Source of the DNA: Candidatus Contendibacter odensensis
Lineage (GTDB): Bacteria; Pseudomonadota; Gammaproteobacteria; Competibacterales; Competibacteraceae
Reading direction: 5' to 3'
Assembly: GCA_002747185.1 (NCBI GenBank)
Contig: PDTV01000008.1
Coordinates: forward strand, 1 to 62,946
DNA length: 62,946 nucleotides
Shown here one piece after another: positions 8,141 to 17,048 of this stretch. Position 1 is the first letter of the stretch, and the number at the start of each line of letters is the position of its first letter. The notes under the pieces were generated by a model. That model saw only the letters and a program-made list of their open reading frames with translations. It did no database searches and was not told the origin of the DNA. Position numbers and translations under genes: made by a program.

Positions 8141-8330
8141 TCATTGACAGCTCCCCTCGCTAAAGGAAGGGGATTCCTGATTTACCGAGAGCGACCGATG
8201 CCAGCACTTGCCAACACTGGAATTACACTCTCTCCAAAAGTTAACACCGAGTGTCCCTCGGCTATGAAAACGGTTATACCTTTGCAGACTCCTCGCTCCC
8301 TATCCTGCTGACAGGCGATCATGCCTGCAA
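8141..8330 (-). pseudogene. Decayed TnpB 3' end with IS200/IS605 right-end hairpin
   Basis: On the minus strand a frame ends ...GHSVLTFGESVIPVLASAGI-GRSR and stop, which resembles the C-terminal tail of TnpB proteins. About ten bases later comes an imperfect hairpin (CCCCT ... AGGGG) followed by GAGCTGTCAATGA. A GC-rich hairpin then TGTCAA is the usual look of an IS200/IS605 right end, where the guide-RNA 3' region also lies. No RuvC-like core is found upstream, the frame loses similarity within about 50 codons, and no tnpA is seen, so this is a scar. The rest of the 8003-8503 interval holds nothing else that I recognise. Confidence 0.4.
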
Positions 8331-8503
8331 AACCAGGAAACCGGCTCATCCAGGTTTCTGGGCTTTATCCGTCTGCATCCAATGTAAATACTCTTGCGAA
8401 AAGGAACTCAACCTGAACAGCCATCTGGCTGTATAATGGTATATTAAACTACCCACAGCCAGCTGAGCTAACGCGTCCAGACCATGGACACACAGCGATT
8501 TTG

Positions 8504-9211
8504 CTATTGCTCACGTTTGATTCGGTACAATTCACGGGTTTTCAATACCCGACCCTGCAATTGCTTCAGCAACGCAGCCCGCATCAGGTGCTTGGCCTCT
8601 TGAAGCACATCAGGCGTATCAAAAATGCCATCACGTAATGCCAATAATCCTCGACCGGAAATCGATATACCAACGGGTGCTTCTCCCACGGCCCGTACCC
8701 CTTGATCAAGCACATAGCAGTAGTGATTTTCAGCCACAATGGGTAAACCGCTAACAGCTTCCTGCTCAAGGCTCAAGCCGTAGCCAAGTTCATCTAGCAA
8801 ACATTTCTCAAAACGACGCAGGGGCGGTTCTTCATTAGCGGCGACAGCCAGCTCTTTCAACAGATTCGCATAGGCGGTGAATAAATCAGGGCACGCATCG
8901 CGCCGCGGCAACAGGTACATTAACAGCTCATTGACATAAAGCCCACTCAATACCCGCTTTGGCGGCAATGGAACCGGCATCTTCTCCTCTTCGGCCCCGA
9001 TCAGAGTGCACAGTTCACCTTTACCGCTCCAAGATAACAGCAGCGGTCTAAACGGCTGCAGTATGCCTTTCAAGCCTGAACGGGGCGATATTGCACCGCG
9101 TGCCACTAAACTTAACCGTCCTTGCTCACGGCAAAACACATCCAGCAATAAGCTGCTATTGCGATATGGGCGACGATGCAGGATAAAGGCCAATTGCAAC
9201 AAAACACGCAT
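8504..9211 (-). CDS. recO: DNA repair protein RecO
   Basis: The 235-residue product has the RecO layout: an N-terminal OB-fold (LAFILHRRPYRNSSLLLDVF, LSLVARGAISPRS) and a helical C-terminal part (LSGLYVNELLMYLLPRRD, then LRRFEKCLLDELGYGL). RecO loads RecA on SSB-coated gaps together with RecR. The zinc-finger cysteines seen in some RecO proteins are not evident, as is common in gammaproteobacteria. It is the last gene of the lepA-lepB-rnc-era-recO series, 45 bp after era. Confidence 0.93.
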   Translation of the reverse strand: MRVLLQLAFILHRRPYRNSSLLLDVFCREQGRLSLVARGAISPRSGLKGILQPFRPLLLSWSGKGELCTLIGAEEEKMPVPLPPKRVLSGLYVNELLMYLLPRRDACPDLFTAYANLLKELAVAANEEPPLRRFEKCLLDELGYGLSLEQEAVSGLPIVAENHYCYVLDQGVRAVGEAPVGISISGRGLLALRDGIFDTPDVLQEAKHLMRAALLKQLQGRVLKTRELYRIKREQ

Positions 9212-9256
9212 GATACAAAAACCAAAGCCGGCGAACAGTTCGTTTTTATCTCGGAA

Positions 9257-10165
9257 TCATGGCTTGCCCGGCTCGCTGTAGCCCAGACTTTGCAAGGCGC
9301 GTTCATCGTCAGACCAGCCTTCACGCACTTTCACCCAGGTTTCCAGAAAAACCTTGCAATCAAACAGGTGTTCCATGTCGATTCGTGCCTGACGACCCGC
9401 TTCACGCAGCGTTGCGCCACGCTCACCGATTACAATACCTTTCTGGCTGTCACGTTCGACCCAAATCACAGCTTGAATACGCAATAGCTGTTTGCCCTCG
9501 ATAAACCGTTCAATGTCTACCGTTAATGCATAAGGCAGTTCCTCGCGCAACAATCGGGTCAATTTCTCACGAATCAGTTCAGCGGCCAAGAACCGTTGAC
9601 TCATCGTCGTTATCTGGCCTTCTGGAAATAACAGATCACCGACTGGCAATAATTGGGCAATCACTTGTTCCAGCGCTATCACATTGTCACCCTTGAGTGC
9701 AGCCAGCGGTATCACTTCGGCAAAGTCCCGCTGACTTGAAACCTCCTGTAGAAATGGCAAAAGCTGCTGTTTATCGGTGATTCGGTCAATCTTGTTTACT
9801 GCCAATATCACTGATCCTTGAAAAGGCACCAGCCGTTGCAAGATTTCATTATCTTGCTCAGTCCAGCGCAAGGCTTCGATCAAAAACACCACGATATCAG
9901 CATAACCCAGCACACTGGCTGCCGAGCGGTTTAAATAGCGATTCATCGCTCGCCGTTTCTCGTGGTGCAAGCCTGGTGTATCAACATAAACAATCTGGGC
10001 ATCGTCCAGGGTCTGGACACCCAAAATGACATGGCGCGTTGTCTGGGGCTTCGAGGCAGTAATACTAAGCTTTTGTCCAATCAGCCGGTTCAGCAAGGTA
10101 GACTTGCCCACATTAGGGCGACCCAACAATGCAGCATAACCCACGCGCAGGGTATCGGTACTCAC
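9257..10165 (-). CDS. era: GTPase Era
   Basis: A 302-residue GTPase that binds the 3' end of 16S rRNA and acts in 30S maturation. G1 is GRPNVGKS near residue 16, G3 is DTPG (followed by LHHEKRRAMN), G4 is NKID. The C-terminal KH domain is visible as the VIWVERDSQKGIVIGERGATL segment with its GxxG loop. Its ATG overlaps the rnc stop by four bases, so translation is probably coupled to that of RNase III, as in E. coli. Confidence 0.96.
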   Translation of the reverse strand: MSTDTLRVGYAALLGRPNVGKSTLLNRLIGQKLSITASKPQTTRHVILGVQTLDDAQIVYVDTPGLHHEKRRAMNRYLNRSAASVLGYADIVVFLIEALRWTEQDNEILQRLVPFQGSVILAVNKIDRITDKQQLLPFLQEVSSQRDFAEVIPLAALKGDNVIALEQVIAQLLPVGDLLFPEGQITTMSQRFLAAELIREKLTRLLREELPYALTVDIERFIEGKQLLRIQAVIWVERDSQKGIVIGERGATLREAGRQARIDMEHLFDCKVFLETWVKVREGWSDDERALQSLGYSEPGKP

Positions 10166-10827
10166 GTCATGTGTTCCAGCATCTGTCGCGCTGCTTCCTG
10201 CTCGGCTTTGCGGCGATTGCTGCCAACAGCAACAGTCTGATAATTTTCAACAATACACTCCACTGTAAATTGCTGGGTATGCGGCTCGCCATGAACGTCC
10301 AGAACACTGTAAACCGGCAAGCTTTTTTGCTGTGCCTGAAGATGCTCTTGCAGACGGGTTTTGGGATCTTTCAATGTGCTGGCATTATCCAGCTGTGCGA
10401 GTTGCTTCTGGTACAGCCTTAATATAAAGCCATGACAAGCATCAAAGCCGCTATCCAGATAGACCGCACCGATAACAGCTTCCATCGCATCGGACAAAAT
10501 TGATGAACGCCGTCCACCACCGCTTTTAATTTCGCCCAAGCCTAAATGCAGATACTGTCCCAGGCTCAGGTCACGCGCCAACCCTGCCAGTGTTTCACCC
10601 TTGACCAAGCTGGCACGTAACCGACTCAAATCACCTTCACTGGCATCCGGATACTGCTGATACAGGTATTCAGCCATGACTACGCCCAACAGCGCATCAC
10701 CCAAAAATTCCAGTCGCTCATTATTATTTGCTGAAAAGCTGCGATGCGTCAGTGCCTCCTCTAGCAGCTCTGCCTGGTGAAACGTGTAACCTAACAGGTC
10801 ATGTAAAGATGCGCTCGTCTGTTTCAC
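10162..10827 (-). CDS. rnc: Ribonuclease III
   Basis: The 221-residue protein carries the RNase III signature NNERLEFLGDALLGVV with its metal-binding acidic residues, the second acidic motif DAMEAVIGAVYLDSG, and a C-terminal double-stranded RNA binding domain (about 155-221, DPKTRLQEHLQAQ to RKAEQEAARQMLEHM). It processes rRNA precursors and structured mRNAs. The gene overlaps DUF4845 upstream and era downstream by four bases each, so all three are tightly coupled. Confidence 0.96.
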   Translation of the reverse strand: MKQTSASLHDLLGYTFHQAELLEEALTHRSFSANNNERLEFLGDALLGVVMAEYLYQQYPDASEGDLSRLRASLVKGETLAGLARDLSLGQYLHLGLGEIKSGGGRRSSILSDAMEAVIGAVYLDSGFDACHGFILRLYQKQLAQLDNASTLKDPKTRLQEHLQAQQKSLPVYSVLDVHGEPHTQQFTVECIVENYQTVAVGSNRRKAEQEAARQMLEHMT

Positions 10828-11207
10828 GGGCTTATCGGAATCTGCTCATCAACTTTTAAAACAGCATACAAGCCATAAAATATGGCTCGCTCATCCTGAT
10901 AAATCAAATTAATCACCCGCCCCTTACTGGTATTACTGACCTTAAGATCGCGCGCATTAATATTGTCGATGTAGCCAATATCAAAGCGTTTTTGAAGCGC
11001 ATTCTGGATTTCTCTTGGACTCATCTGTTCAATGTTGCTTTCCTTACGAATAGTATCAATACTCGATTTTATTGAAAAATACTGGATATACATTGGTATA
11101 ACCTTCATCAAAACCAATGCGATAAAACCGCAAATAATCAGGAGTAATAAGGCACCGATCATGGTGATACCGTGCTGTTGTCGCCCTGCAAAAAATCTAT
11201 CTCGCAT
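10824..11207 (-). CDS. DUF4845 family membrane protein
   Basis: A 127-residue protein with one N-terminal membrane helix (about 12-35, MIGALLLLIICGFIALVLMK) preceded by a pilin-like GxT motif, followed by a periplasmic domain (SPREIQNALQKRFDIGYIDN). DUF4845 proteins are regularly encoded between lepB and rnc in gammaproteobacteria and have no proven function. I chose the ATG preceded by GGGGAAATGAAA; an upstream start at 11285 would run into lepB and adds residues that do not fit the family. Confidence 0.85.
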   Translation of the reverse strand: MRDRFFAGRQQHGITMIGALLLLIICGFIALVLMKVIPMYIQYFSIKSSIDTIRKESNIEQMSPREIQNALQKRFDIGYIDNINARDLKVSNTSKGRVINLIYQDERAIFYGLYAVLKVDEQIPISP

Positions 11208-11235
11208 TTTCATTTCCCCATATCGCCTACCAAGA

Positions 11236-12102
11236 TCACTGAATATGATTACCAATACGGCTGCACTGGCCATTAAAGGTAACACAATCCCAATTCATCC
11301 AGATGAAGAACGCCTTACCAATCAGGTTTTCCTCTGGCAGTGGCCCCCAAAACCGGCTGTCGCTACTATTATCACGATTATCACCCATCATAAAATAGTG
11401 TCCAGATGGCACTTGATAGCTCCAGGCGATATGACCATCGGGTTCTTCCCTGACCTGCAAACCGCGCCATAATGCCAATACTCTCCATCGTTCCCGGGCC
11501 TGAACCTGAATCGCATGATCAATCTGCCCCAGTTGCTCTTCAAAACGGCGATACCCATACCCGGACTCAGGATAAGCAGGCGGCTGACTGGATAGTATCT
11601 CCAATGGCACTGGCTGGCCATTAATAAACAACTGTTGGTGCCGATATTCCAGCCGGTCGCCGGGCAAACCAATAACCCGTTTGATATACGCAACAGATGG
11701 ATTCTTTGGATAACGAAATACCGCCACATCGCCTCGCTCCGGCAGGCCATTGCCCATAATTTTGGTGTTCAGTACAGGCAACCGCAAACCATAGGAAAAT
11801 TTATTAACCAGAATAAAATCACCGTTCAGCAAGGTTGGCACCATAGAGTCCGAAGGGATGCGAAATGGCTCAACCACAAATGAGCGTAATACCAGCACAG
11901 CTAAAATGACTGGAAAAAATGATTTCGATACATCCACATACCAGGGCAATTCAGCCACAGTAGGTTGCCCCGCCTGAGCATGACCGGCTGATACAAGACG
12001 AGCGCGGCGTGGTGCAAATAGCCACGTATCCAGCAACCATATCCCGCCTGTTAATACAGTCAGTCCAAACAGTAAAGCAGCAAAATCAATATTCATAAGC
12101 AT
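11236..12102 (-). CDS. lepB: Signal peptidase I
   Basis: The 288-residue inner-membrane protease removes signal peptides from exported proteins. Two N-terminal hydrophobic segments (about 8-28 and 60-76) flank a short cytoplasmic loop. The catalytic Ser86 is in IPSDSMVPTL and the general base Lys141 in YIKRVIGLPGD; the later box GDNRDNSSDSRFWG is also present. It lies 38 bp downstream of lepA, the usual pairing. Confidence 0.96.
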   Translation of the reverse strand: MLMNIDFAALLFGLTVLTGGIWLLDTWLFAPRRARLVSAGHAQAGQPTVAELPWYVDVSKSFFPVILAVLVLRSFVVEPFRIPSDSMVPTLLNGDFILVNKFSYGLRLPVLNTKIMGNGLPERGDVAVFRYPKNPSVAYIKRVIGLPGDRLEYRHQQLFINGQPVPLEILSSQPPAYPESGYGYRRFEEQLGQIDHAIQVQARERWRVLALWRGLQVREEPDGHIAWSYQVPSGHYFMMGDNRDNSSDSRFWGPLPEENLIGKAFFIWMNWDCVTFNGQCSRIGNHIQ

Positions 12103-12144
12103 AATTACTTAACGCGATATCCAAAACAGTAGTTCCGGGAGTTT

Positions 12145-13941
12145 TTACGAGTTTTTATCGACCTGCAAAACAGCCAAGAACGCTTCTTGTGGGATTTCCA
12201 CCTTGCCCACCTGCTTCATGCGCCGCTTGCCGGCCTTCTGCTTTTCCAACAACTTGCGTTTGCGGGTTACATCACCACCATAGCATTTGGCCAATACATT
12301 CTTGCGTAGTGCCTTTACTGTCGTGCGGGCAATAACCTGATTGCCAATCGCTGCCTGGATAGCAACTTCAAACATTTGTTGAGGAATCAATGCCTTGAGC
12401 TTAACAGCCAGGTCTCGACCACGATACTGCGCCTGCTCTCGATGGATAATAACAGCCAGTGAATCGACCCGCTCACCATTAATCAGCACATCCAGTTTAA
12501 CCAATGGCGCTACTTGAAAACGCTCAAAACTATATTCAAATGAAGCAAAACCACGGCTCACTGATTTTAGCCGATCAAAAAAATCCAGCACCACCTCGCT
12601 CAGTGGCATCTCAAAACTTAGCTGTACCTGACTACCTGCATAATGCAGATTGCGTTGTACACCACGCTTTTCAATACACAAGGTAATACAGGCTCCCAAG
12701 TAATCCTGTGGGGTCAAAATATGTGCGATGATGATAGGTTCACGAATTTCAGCCACCTCATTCGTCGGCGGCAATTTGGCGGGATTATCAATCCTGAAAA
12801 TTTCACCCTGGGTATTCAGCACTTCGTAAATCACCGTCGGCGCTGTTGTCACCAGATCAAGATCATATTCCCGCTCCAGGCGCTCCTGAATGATTTCCAT
12901 GTGCAGCAACCCCAGGAAACCACAGCGAAAGCCGAAACCCATCGCCTGTGATGTTTCTGGCTCAAAAAATAACGAGGCATCATTAAGGCGAAGTTTTTGC
13001 AAAGCTTCCCGCAAATTGCCAAAATCGTCTGAGTCTACTGGAAACAACCCGGCAAATACTCGCGGCTGTACCCTTTGGAATCCGGGTAATGGCTCGACTG
13101 CCGGCCGGTCAGCCGCTGTTAGCGTATCGCCCACCGGCGCTCCGTCGATATCCTTAACACCGGCAATCACATAGCCCACTTCACCGGCTTTCAGTACAGG
13201 TCGGTCGCTACGCTTGGGAGTAAAAATACCGACCGATTCAACCTGAAATACACGCCCGGTCGACATGACCTGAATCTTCTGTTTGGGTGTCACCTGGCCA
13301 TCAACAACCCGTACCAGCGAAATGACACCTACAAAATTGTCAAACCAGGAATCAATAATAAGTGCTTTCAGCACGCTCTCTGGATCACCTTTTGGTGGCG
13401 GAATTTGCGTGACTATCGCTTCCAGCAAGTCGATGACATGCAGGCCCGTTTTGGCGCTGACCCGTAGGGCATGTGCACCGTCCAGGCCGATAATGTCACC
13501 AATTTCATCAGAAACCCGTTCCGGCTCTGCCGAAGGCAGGTCAATCTTATTCAATACAGGCACCACTTCAAGACCCTGCTCAATTGCGGTATAGCAATTG
13601 GCAACACTTTGAGCCTCAACGCCTTGTGCCGCATCAACAACCAATAATGCGCCTTCGCAGGCAGCCAGTGAGCGGGATACTTCGTATGAAAAATCCACAT
13701 GCCCCGGTGTATCAATAATATTGAGCTGATAGACCTGGCCATCACGTGCTGAATAGCATAACGAGACACTTTGTGCCTTGATAGTAATACCACGCTCCCG
13801 CTCCAGATCCATGGAGTCAAGCACTTGAGCGGCCATCTCTCGCTCACTTAATCCGCCACAGATTTGAATAAATCGGTCAGCAAGCGTCGATTTACCGTGA
13901 TCAATATGTGCAATGATCGAAAAATTACGAATATGATCCAT
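12145..13941 (-). CDS. lepA: Elongation factor 4 (LepA), ribosome back-translocase GTPase
   Basis: The 598-residue product is one residue shorter than E. coli LepA. It has the EF-G-like G domain ([22 protein letters not shown]), domain II, and the LepA-specific C-terminal domain ([40 protein letters not shown]). It lacks EF-G domain IV, as expected. The chosen ATG gives [19 protein letters not shown]; a GTG three codons earlier is possible. A sigma-70-like promoter lies upstream. Confidence 0.96.
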   Translation of the reverse strand: MDHIRNFSIIAHIDHGKSTLADRFIQICGGLSEREMAAQVLDSMDLERERGITIKAQSVSLCYSARDGQVYQLNIIDTPGHVDFSYEVSRSLAACEGALLVVDAAQGVEAQSVANCYTAIEQGLEVVPVLNKIDLPSAEPERVSDEIGDIIGLDGAHALRVSAKTGLHVIDLLEAIVTQIPPPKGDPESVLKALIIDSWFDNFVGVISLVRVVDGQVTPKQKIQVMSTGRVFQVESVGIFTPKRSDRPVLKAGEVGYVIAGVKDIDGAPVGDTLTAADRPAVEPLPGFQRVQPRVFAGLFPVDSDDFGNLREALQKLRLNDASLFFEPETSQAMGFGFRCGFLGLLHMEIIQERLEREYDLDLVTTAPTVIYEVLNTQGEIFRIDNPAKLPPTNEVAEIREPIIIAHILTPQDYLGACITLCIEKRGVQRNLHYAGSQVQLSFEMPLSEVVLDFFDRLKSVSRGFASFEYSFERFQVAPLVKLDVLINGERVDSLAVIIHREQAQYRGRDLAVKLKALIPQQMFEVAIQAAIGNQVIARTTVKALRKNVLAKCYGGDVTRKRKLLEKQKAGKRRMKQVGKVEIPQEAFLAVLQVDKNS

Positions 13942-13969
13942 GTATTTCACTATGCTATTGTCACTATAA

Positions 13970-13997
13970 TTTATAGCGGTTTTCTCTTGATCGGCAA
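13970..13997 (-). promoter_or_regulatory. Candidate sigma-70 promoter for lepA
   Basis: On the minus strand TTGCCG and TATAAA are separated by 16 bases, about 29 bases upstream of the lepA start codon. The match is reasonable but based only on reading; nothing else confirms it. Confidence 0.35.
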
Positions 13998-14000
13998 CGC

Positions 14001-14036
14001 TAAAGCCCCCGATACCAATCAGGCTCAGGGGCTTTA
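14001..14036. terminator. Hairpin between rseC and lepA, possible weak terminator
   Basis: An inverted repeat TAAAGCCCC / GGGGCTTTA with an 18-base loop lies just after the rseC stop and before the lepA promoter candidate. The following T-run is short on either strand, so it may only reduce readthrough from the rpoE operon into lepA. Confidence 0.4.
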
Positions 14037-14077
14037 TTAAAGAGCACTGCCAGAACCAATGACAAGCGCTGCACTTG

Positions 14078-14560
14078 TCAATGCTGCTGACAAGACACTG
14101 TTACTCTGACTGCCTTATATTCAGACGAGCGGTGACGCAAAATGACAGGCTGAAATCGGGCATGGCTCTGGATACGCCGGGACAATATACGCACGACCCA
14201 CAAACCCAATACCAGACCCAGTATTCCCGTCAGTATCAATGGCTCATCACCTGCACCGGCAAACACCCACTTCCCAAGCAACCCGCCCGCCAACAATAGC
14301 ACCAAAGGTAGCAGATACACGAGTAATGCACCGCGTAGCAGTGCGCCATCTTCCAGGCCAACAATTACAGAATCCCCAGGTTTTACCGGTATTGTCGCTA
14401 CCGCTCGCACCCGCGTTTGTGTGTCATTCCAAAATTCTGCCAATACCGATGTACCACAACCAGCACGCGCCTTGCAATGACCACAAATTGTCTGACGACG
14501 GGTATCCACCCAGGCAAAGTTACCATCAACCGCCACAACAACGGCGGATTCCTCAATCAT
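14078..14560 (-). CDS. rseC: RseC, SoxR-reducing/sigma-E regulatory membrane protein
   Basis: The 160-residue protein has the RseC form: an N-terminal part with a cysteine cluster ([11 protein letters not shown]) that may bind a metal or Fe-S centre, a [15 protein letters not shown] block, and two membrane helices (about 80-98 and 105-122). RseC modulates sigma-E signalling and, in E. coli, takes part in SoxR reduction. The chosen ATG ([13 protein letters not shown]) overlaps the rseB 3' end by eight bases; a longer frame upstream adds non-family residues. Confidence 0.85.
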   Translation of the reverse strand: MIEESAVVVAVDGNFAWVDTRRQTICGHCKARAGCGTSVLAEFWNDTQTRVRAVATIPVKPGDSVIVGLEDGALLRGALLVYLLPLVLLLAGGLLGKWVFAGAGDEPLILTGILGLVLGLWVVRILSRRIQSHARFQPVILRHRSSEYKAVRVTVSCQQH

Positions 14561-15596
14561 TAGCCAACTCCCCGGAATCCCGACGAATGGATGTCGCAAT
14601 AAATTGTACAGTGGCTACGGGCACCTCCCCAACAACCAGCACCTGGTAACCCTCCACCAGCAAACCATACGCACTCATTAACCCCAGCCGGGATTTACCC
14701 TGCAATAATGGTGCTGCTTTGCCATCTTTCAGTTTTTCCAGAAAAATCGAGATAGTCGCCAAACCATCAGCAAAGACCATATGCTCGGTCGGATGCGGGT
14801 CGTTGGCTCTAACAATCCGATTGTGTAATAGCTTGACAAAACCCTCCGGCATATGGGGTACTTGCCATAAGGATTGTGTTATCGGCTCATCCGTAAGCAC
14901 TTGCATAGTGTCACCTGAACTTGCTGAGTCCGCTGAATCTGTATCCGAAGCATGTTCGCGCTCTGGCAGCGCGGGGAGCTGGAATGCCAGTTCATCAATC
15001 GGGGATTTCAGTTTCACATCAGTGAACATCAAATGTTCAACAGCCTCCCCTTGTTGATCCAGCAATGCCGAACGCAAAATCATGCCGCTTTGCTGATCCA
15101 ACCATAATCGATAACCGTAGCGCCAGTGATCTTTGGGTTCGATAGCAATAATCCGTGTTTCCAGGCCCGCAACACGATCCCTGCCTAACATGCGCAACCT
15201 GTAATGCTGCTCCAGGCGCTTCAGGTCAGTACGGATCGAAAGTGGAAATGGTGCACGCTGATAGCGCGTACCGGCAAACCCGGCTTGCCGCTTTGGTGAC
15301 AAACAGATGACACTATTGTTCGCTACCAGAATTTCCCGTAGAGCACCATTCAACGACATCAGCCGCTGCCGCTCGCCTTTTCCACCACCGCCACCGCTAT
15401 GCACAATGTGCATGGCTTCAATATGAGCACCCTGAACATACACAAAGGTACCCTCATAGTTTAACGTTTGGGTCGCCCGCACCATCCGTTGCAGCCATTT
15501 TTTGGCATCTTCGGTCGTTGATTGGCTGTGACTGGCAGACGGTAAGCAAAGTATGGCAAACGCCAGGATCGTATAAGGTAGAAGTGCCCGATTCAT
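14553..15596 (-). CDS. rseB: Sigma-E factor regulatory protein RseB/MucB
   Basis: A 347-residue periplasmic protein with a signal peptide (ILAFAILCLPSASHSQS) and the MucB/RseB two-domain structure: an N-terminal LolA-like domain (LNYEGTFVYVQG...EAMHIVHS) and a C-terminal domain (VPHMPEGFVKLLHNR). It protects RseA from cleavage and senses envelope lipid or LPS stress. It sits eight bases after rseA in the rpoE-rseA-rseB-rseC operon. Confidence 0.93.
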   Translation of the reverse strand: MNRALLPYTILAFAILCLPSASHSQSTTEDAKKWLQRMVRATQTLNYEGTFVYVQGAHIEAMHIVHSGGGGGKGERQRLMSLNGALREILVANNSVICLSPKRQAGFAGTRYQRAPFPLSIRTDLKRLEQHYRLRMLGRDRVAGLETRIIAIEPKDHWRYGYRLWLDQQSGMILRSALLDQQGEAVEHLMFTDVKLKSPIDELAFQLPALPEREHASDTDSADSASSGDTMQVLTDEPITQSLWQVPHMPEGFVKLLHNRIVRANDPHPTEHMVFADGLATISIFLEKLKDGKAAPLLQGKSRLGLMSAYGLLVEGYQVLVVGEVPVATVQFIATSIRRDSGELAND

Positions 15597-15604
15597 GCTT
15601 GATA

Positions 15605-16243
15605 CTAGCGGTTGTTTTGATAACCAACCATGCGAACATAGGGCAACATACCGTTCATGTTGCTCTTTGATGCATAACCATTATGGTTAACCAGATAGCT
15701 GTCTAGCCGTGCCCTGGTGAGCTCTAGCTCTCGGCGATGATCCTCGACAGGAAGTCGAGCAGACATGCTCTGAGGTGTCGGTCGTGAGAAAATGGATGCT
15801 GGAGCAGGAGTGGTGGCTATTTTGGGAGCAGTTAAAACAGTATCAGTATCGGTATCAACCTGGGTCAACCTCAGCCCAAACAGTGATACCATAACGACCG
15901 AGGCGGCTAGTGCGAATCCAGTTACCGGCTTGTGCCAGGCAAGCAATGGCCTGGTAAGGGGTTGCGGGTGCTGAGGTAGTGCTTCATCTTCTATGAGTTG
16001 GCGCACACGTCCAGCAAAATCGACATCAAACACTGCTGGCGAATGCCCCTGCAAGACACCACTGATCAACTGATAGCGCTCCCAGCATCCTTGCAAATCA
16101 CTATCCTGACACAAGCGGTGCAGAGCCAGCTCAACCTCATGATCCCCCAGCTCGCCATCCACCATTGCTGACAGTTGACCTATTGCACTGTTTACTTTGC
16201 TATCAACTGGTGCAAGTGGCTGCTCAGATGTTTTATCAGCCAT
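15605..16243 (-). CDS. rseA: Anti-sigma-E factor RseA/MucA
   Basis: A 212-residue single-pass membrane protein. The N-terminal cytoplasmic part (QLSAMVDGELGDHEVELALH) binds RpoE; a membrane helix follows at about 108-125 (VTGFALAASVVMVSLFGL), then a periplasmic tail that proteases cut under envelope stress. The C-terminal region (MNGMLPYVRMVGY) matches the conserved end of MucA proteins. It starts 15 bp after rpoE. Confidence 0.9.
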   Translation of the reverse strand: MADKTSEQPLAPVDSKVNSAIGQLSAMVDGELGDHEVELALHRLCQDSDLQGCWERYQLISGVLQGHSPAVFDVDFAGRVRQLIEDEALPQHPQPLTRPLLAWHKPVTGFALAASVVMVSLFGLRLTQVDTDTDTVLTAPKIATTPAPASIFSRPTPQSMSARLPVEDHRRELELTRARLDSYLVNHNGYASKSNMNGMLPYVRMVGYQNNR

Positions 16244-16258
16244 AACCCTATCCCAAAA

Positions 16259-16834
16259 CTAGTTTAATAATGGACGCAACCTGGCATCGATAGACTCACG
16301 CGCCCGAAAAATGCGGGATCGCACTGTGCCTATCGGACACCCCATAGTTTGGGCGATTTCCTCATAACTCATTCCTTCAATCTCGCGGAGCGTAATCGCC
16401 GTTCGCAGATCTTCCGGCAAGGCGTCGATAGCTTTAAACACAGTGGCCTCAATTTCGTCTTTAAGTAACAAACGCTCTGGTGTTTCGTATTCCTTCAGAA
16501 AAGACCGGCCTTCGTACTGCTCGGCTTCGTGGGCATCAATATCAGAACCCGGCGGGCGACGTCCTTGTGCAACCAGATAGTTTTTCGCCGTATTAATAGC
16601 AATCCGATACAGCCACGTATAAAACGCACTATCGCCCCGAAAACCCGGCAATGCCCGATAAGCCTTGAGAAAGGCTTCCTGGGATACATCCAATGCCTCG
16701 CTGGGATCATGCACATAGCGTGAAATCAGCTTGATAATCTTGATCTGATATTTGCGCACCAGCAGGTCGAACGCACGTTTATCGCCTTTCTTTACCCTGT
16801 GAACCAGTTCGCGATCCAAATGCACTTCGCCCAT
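16259..16834 (-). CDS. rpoE: RNA polymerase sigma factor RpoE/AlgU
   Basis: The 191-residue ECF sigma factor has region 2 (AFDLLVRKYQIKIIKLISRY, DVSQEAFLKAYRAL) and region 4 with its helix-turn-helix (LREIEGMSYEEIAQTMGCP, GTVRSRIFRAR). It directs the envelope stress response and is held by RseA. The ATG giving MGEVHLDREL has AAAGGGG about ten bases upstream and matches AlgU length; an ATG ten codons earlier is less likely. Its own promoter looks sigma-E-dependent. Confidence 0.95.
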   Translation of the reverse strand: MGEVHLDRELVHRVKKGDKRAFDLLVRKYQIKIIKLISRYVHDPSEALDVSQEAFLKAYRALPGFRGDSAFYTWLYRIAINTAKNYLVAQGRRPPGSDIDAHEAEQYEGRSFLKEYETPERLLLKDEIEATVFKAIDALPEDLRTAITLREIEGMSYEEIAQTMGCPIGTVRSRIFRARESIDARLRPLLN

Positions 16835-16885
16835 CCGGGCTGACCCCTTTCGATCAAGTAGCACTCTGCTATGCGAACATTTCGG

Positions 16886-16911
16886 TAGACAAACACCTGC
16901 CTCCTAAGTTC
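16886..16911 (-). promoter_or_regulatory. Sigma-E-type promoter of rpoE
   Basis: On the minus strand GAACTT and TCTA are separated by 16 bases, matching the RpoE/AlgU consensus (GAACTT, 16-17 bases, TCTGA/TCTAA) about 50 bases upstream of the rpoE start. This fits the known autoregulation of rpoE in gammaproteobacteria. Confidence 0.65.
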
Positions 16912-17048
16912 GCATACCCACCACGATATGCTTAATATTGTAAAAAACTGAGGCTGTGGGTTCTCAGCGCAACTTTATTTGAACCCCAAGCTTAACGTCA
17001 GGCTCTAGCCAGGGCACAATAACCCATTCAAGGAGTCGCTCACAAGTT

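Noticed and set aside
8099..8311. A 70-codon plus-strand frame between mrcB and recO
   Set aside because: It is antisense to the TnpB-like remnant and has no features of its own.
8401..8430. Sigma-E-like GGAACT ... TCTGG on the plus strand
   Set aside because: The spacing is 15 bases, the match is partial, and no plus-strand gene follows it.
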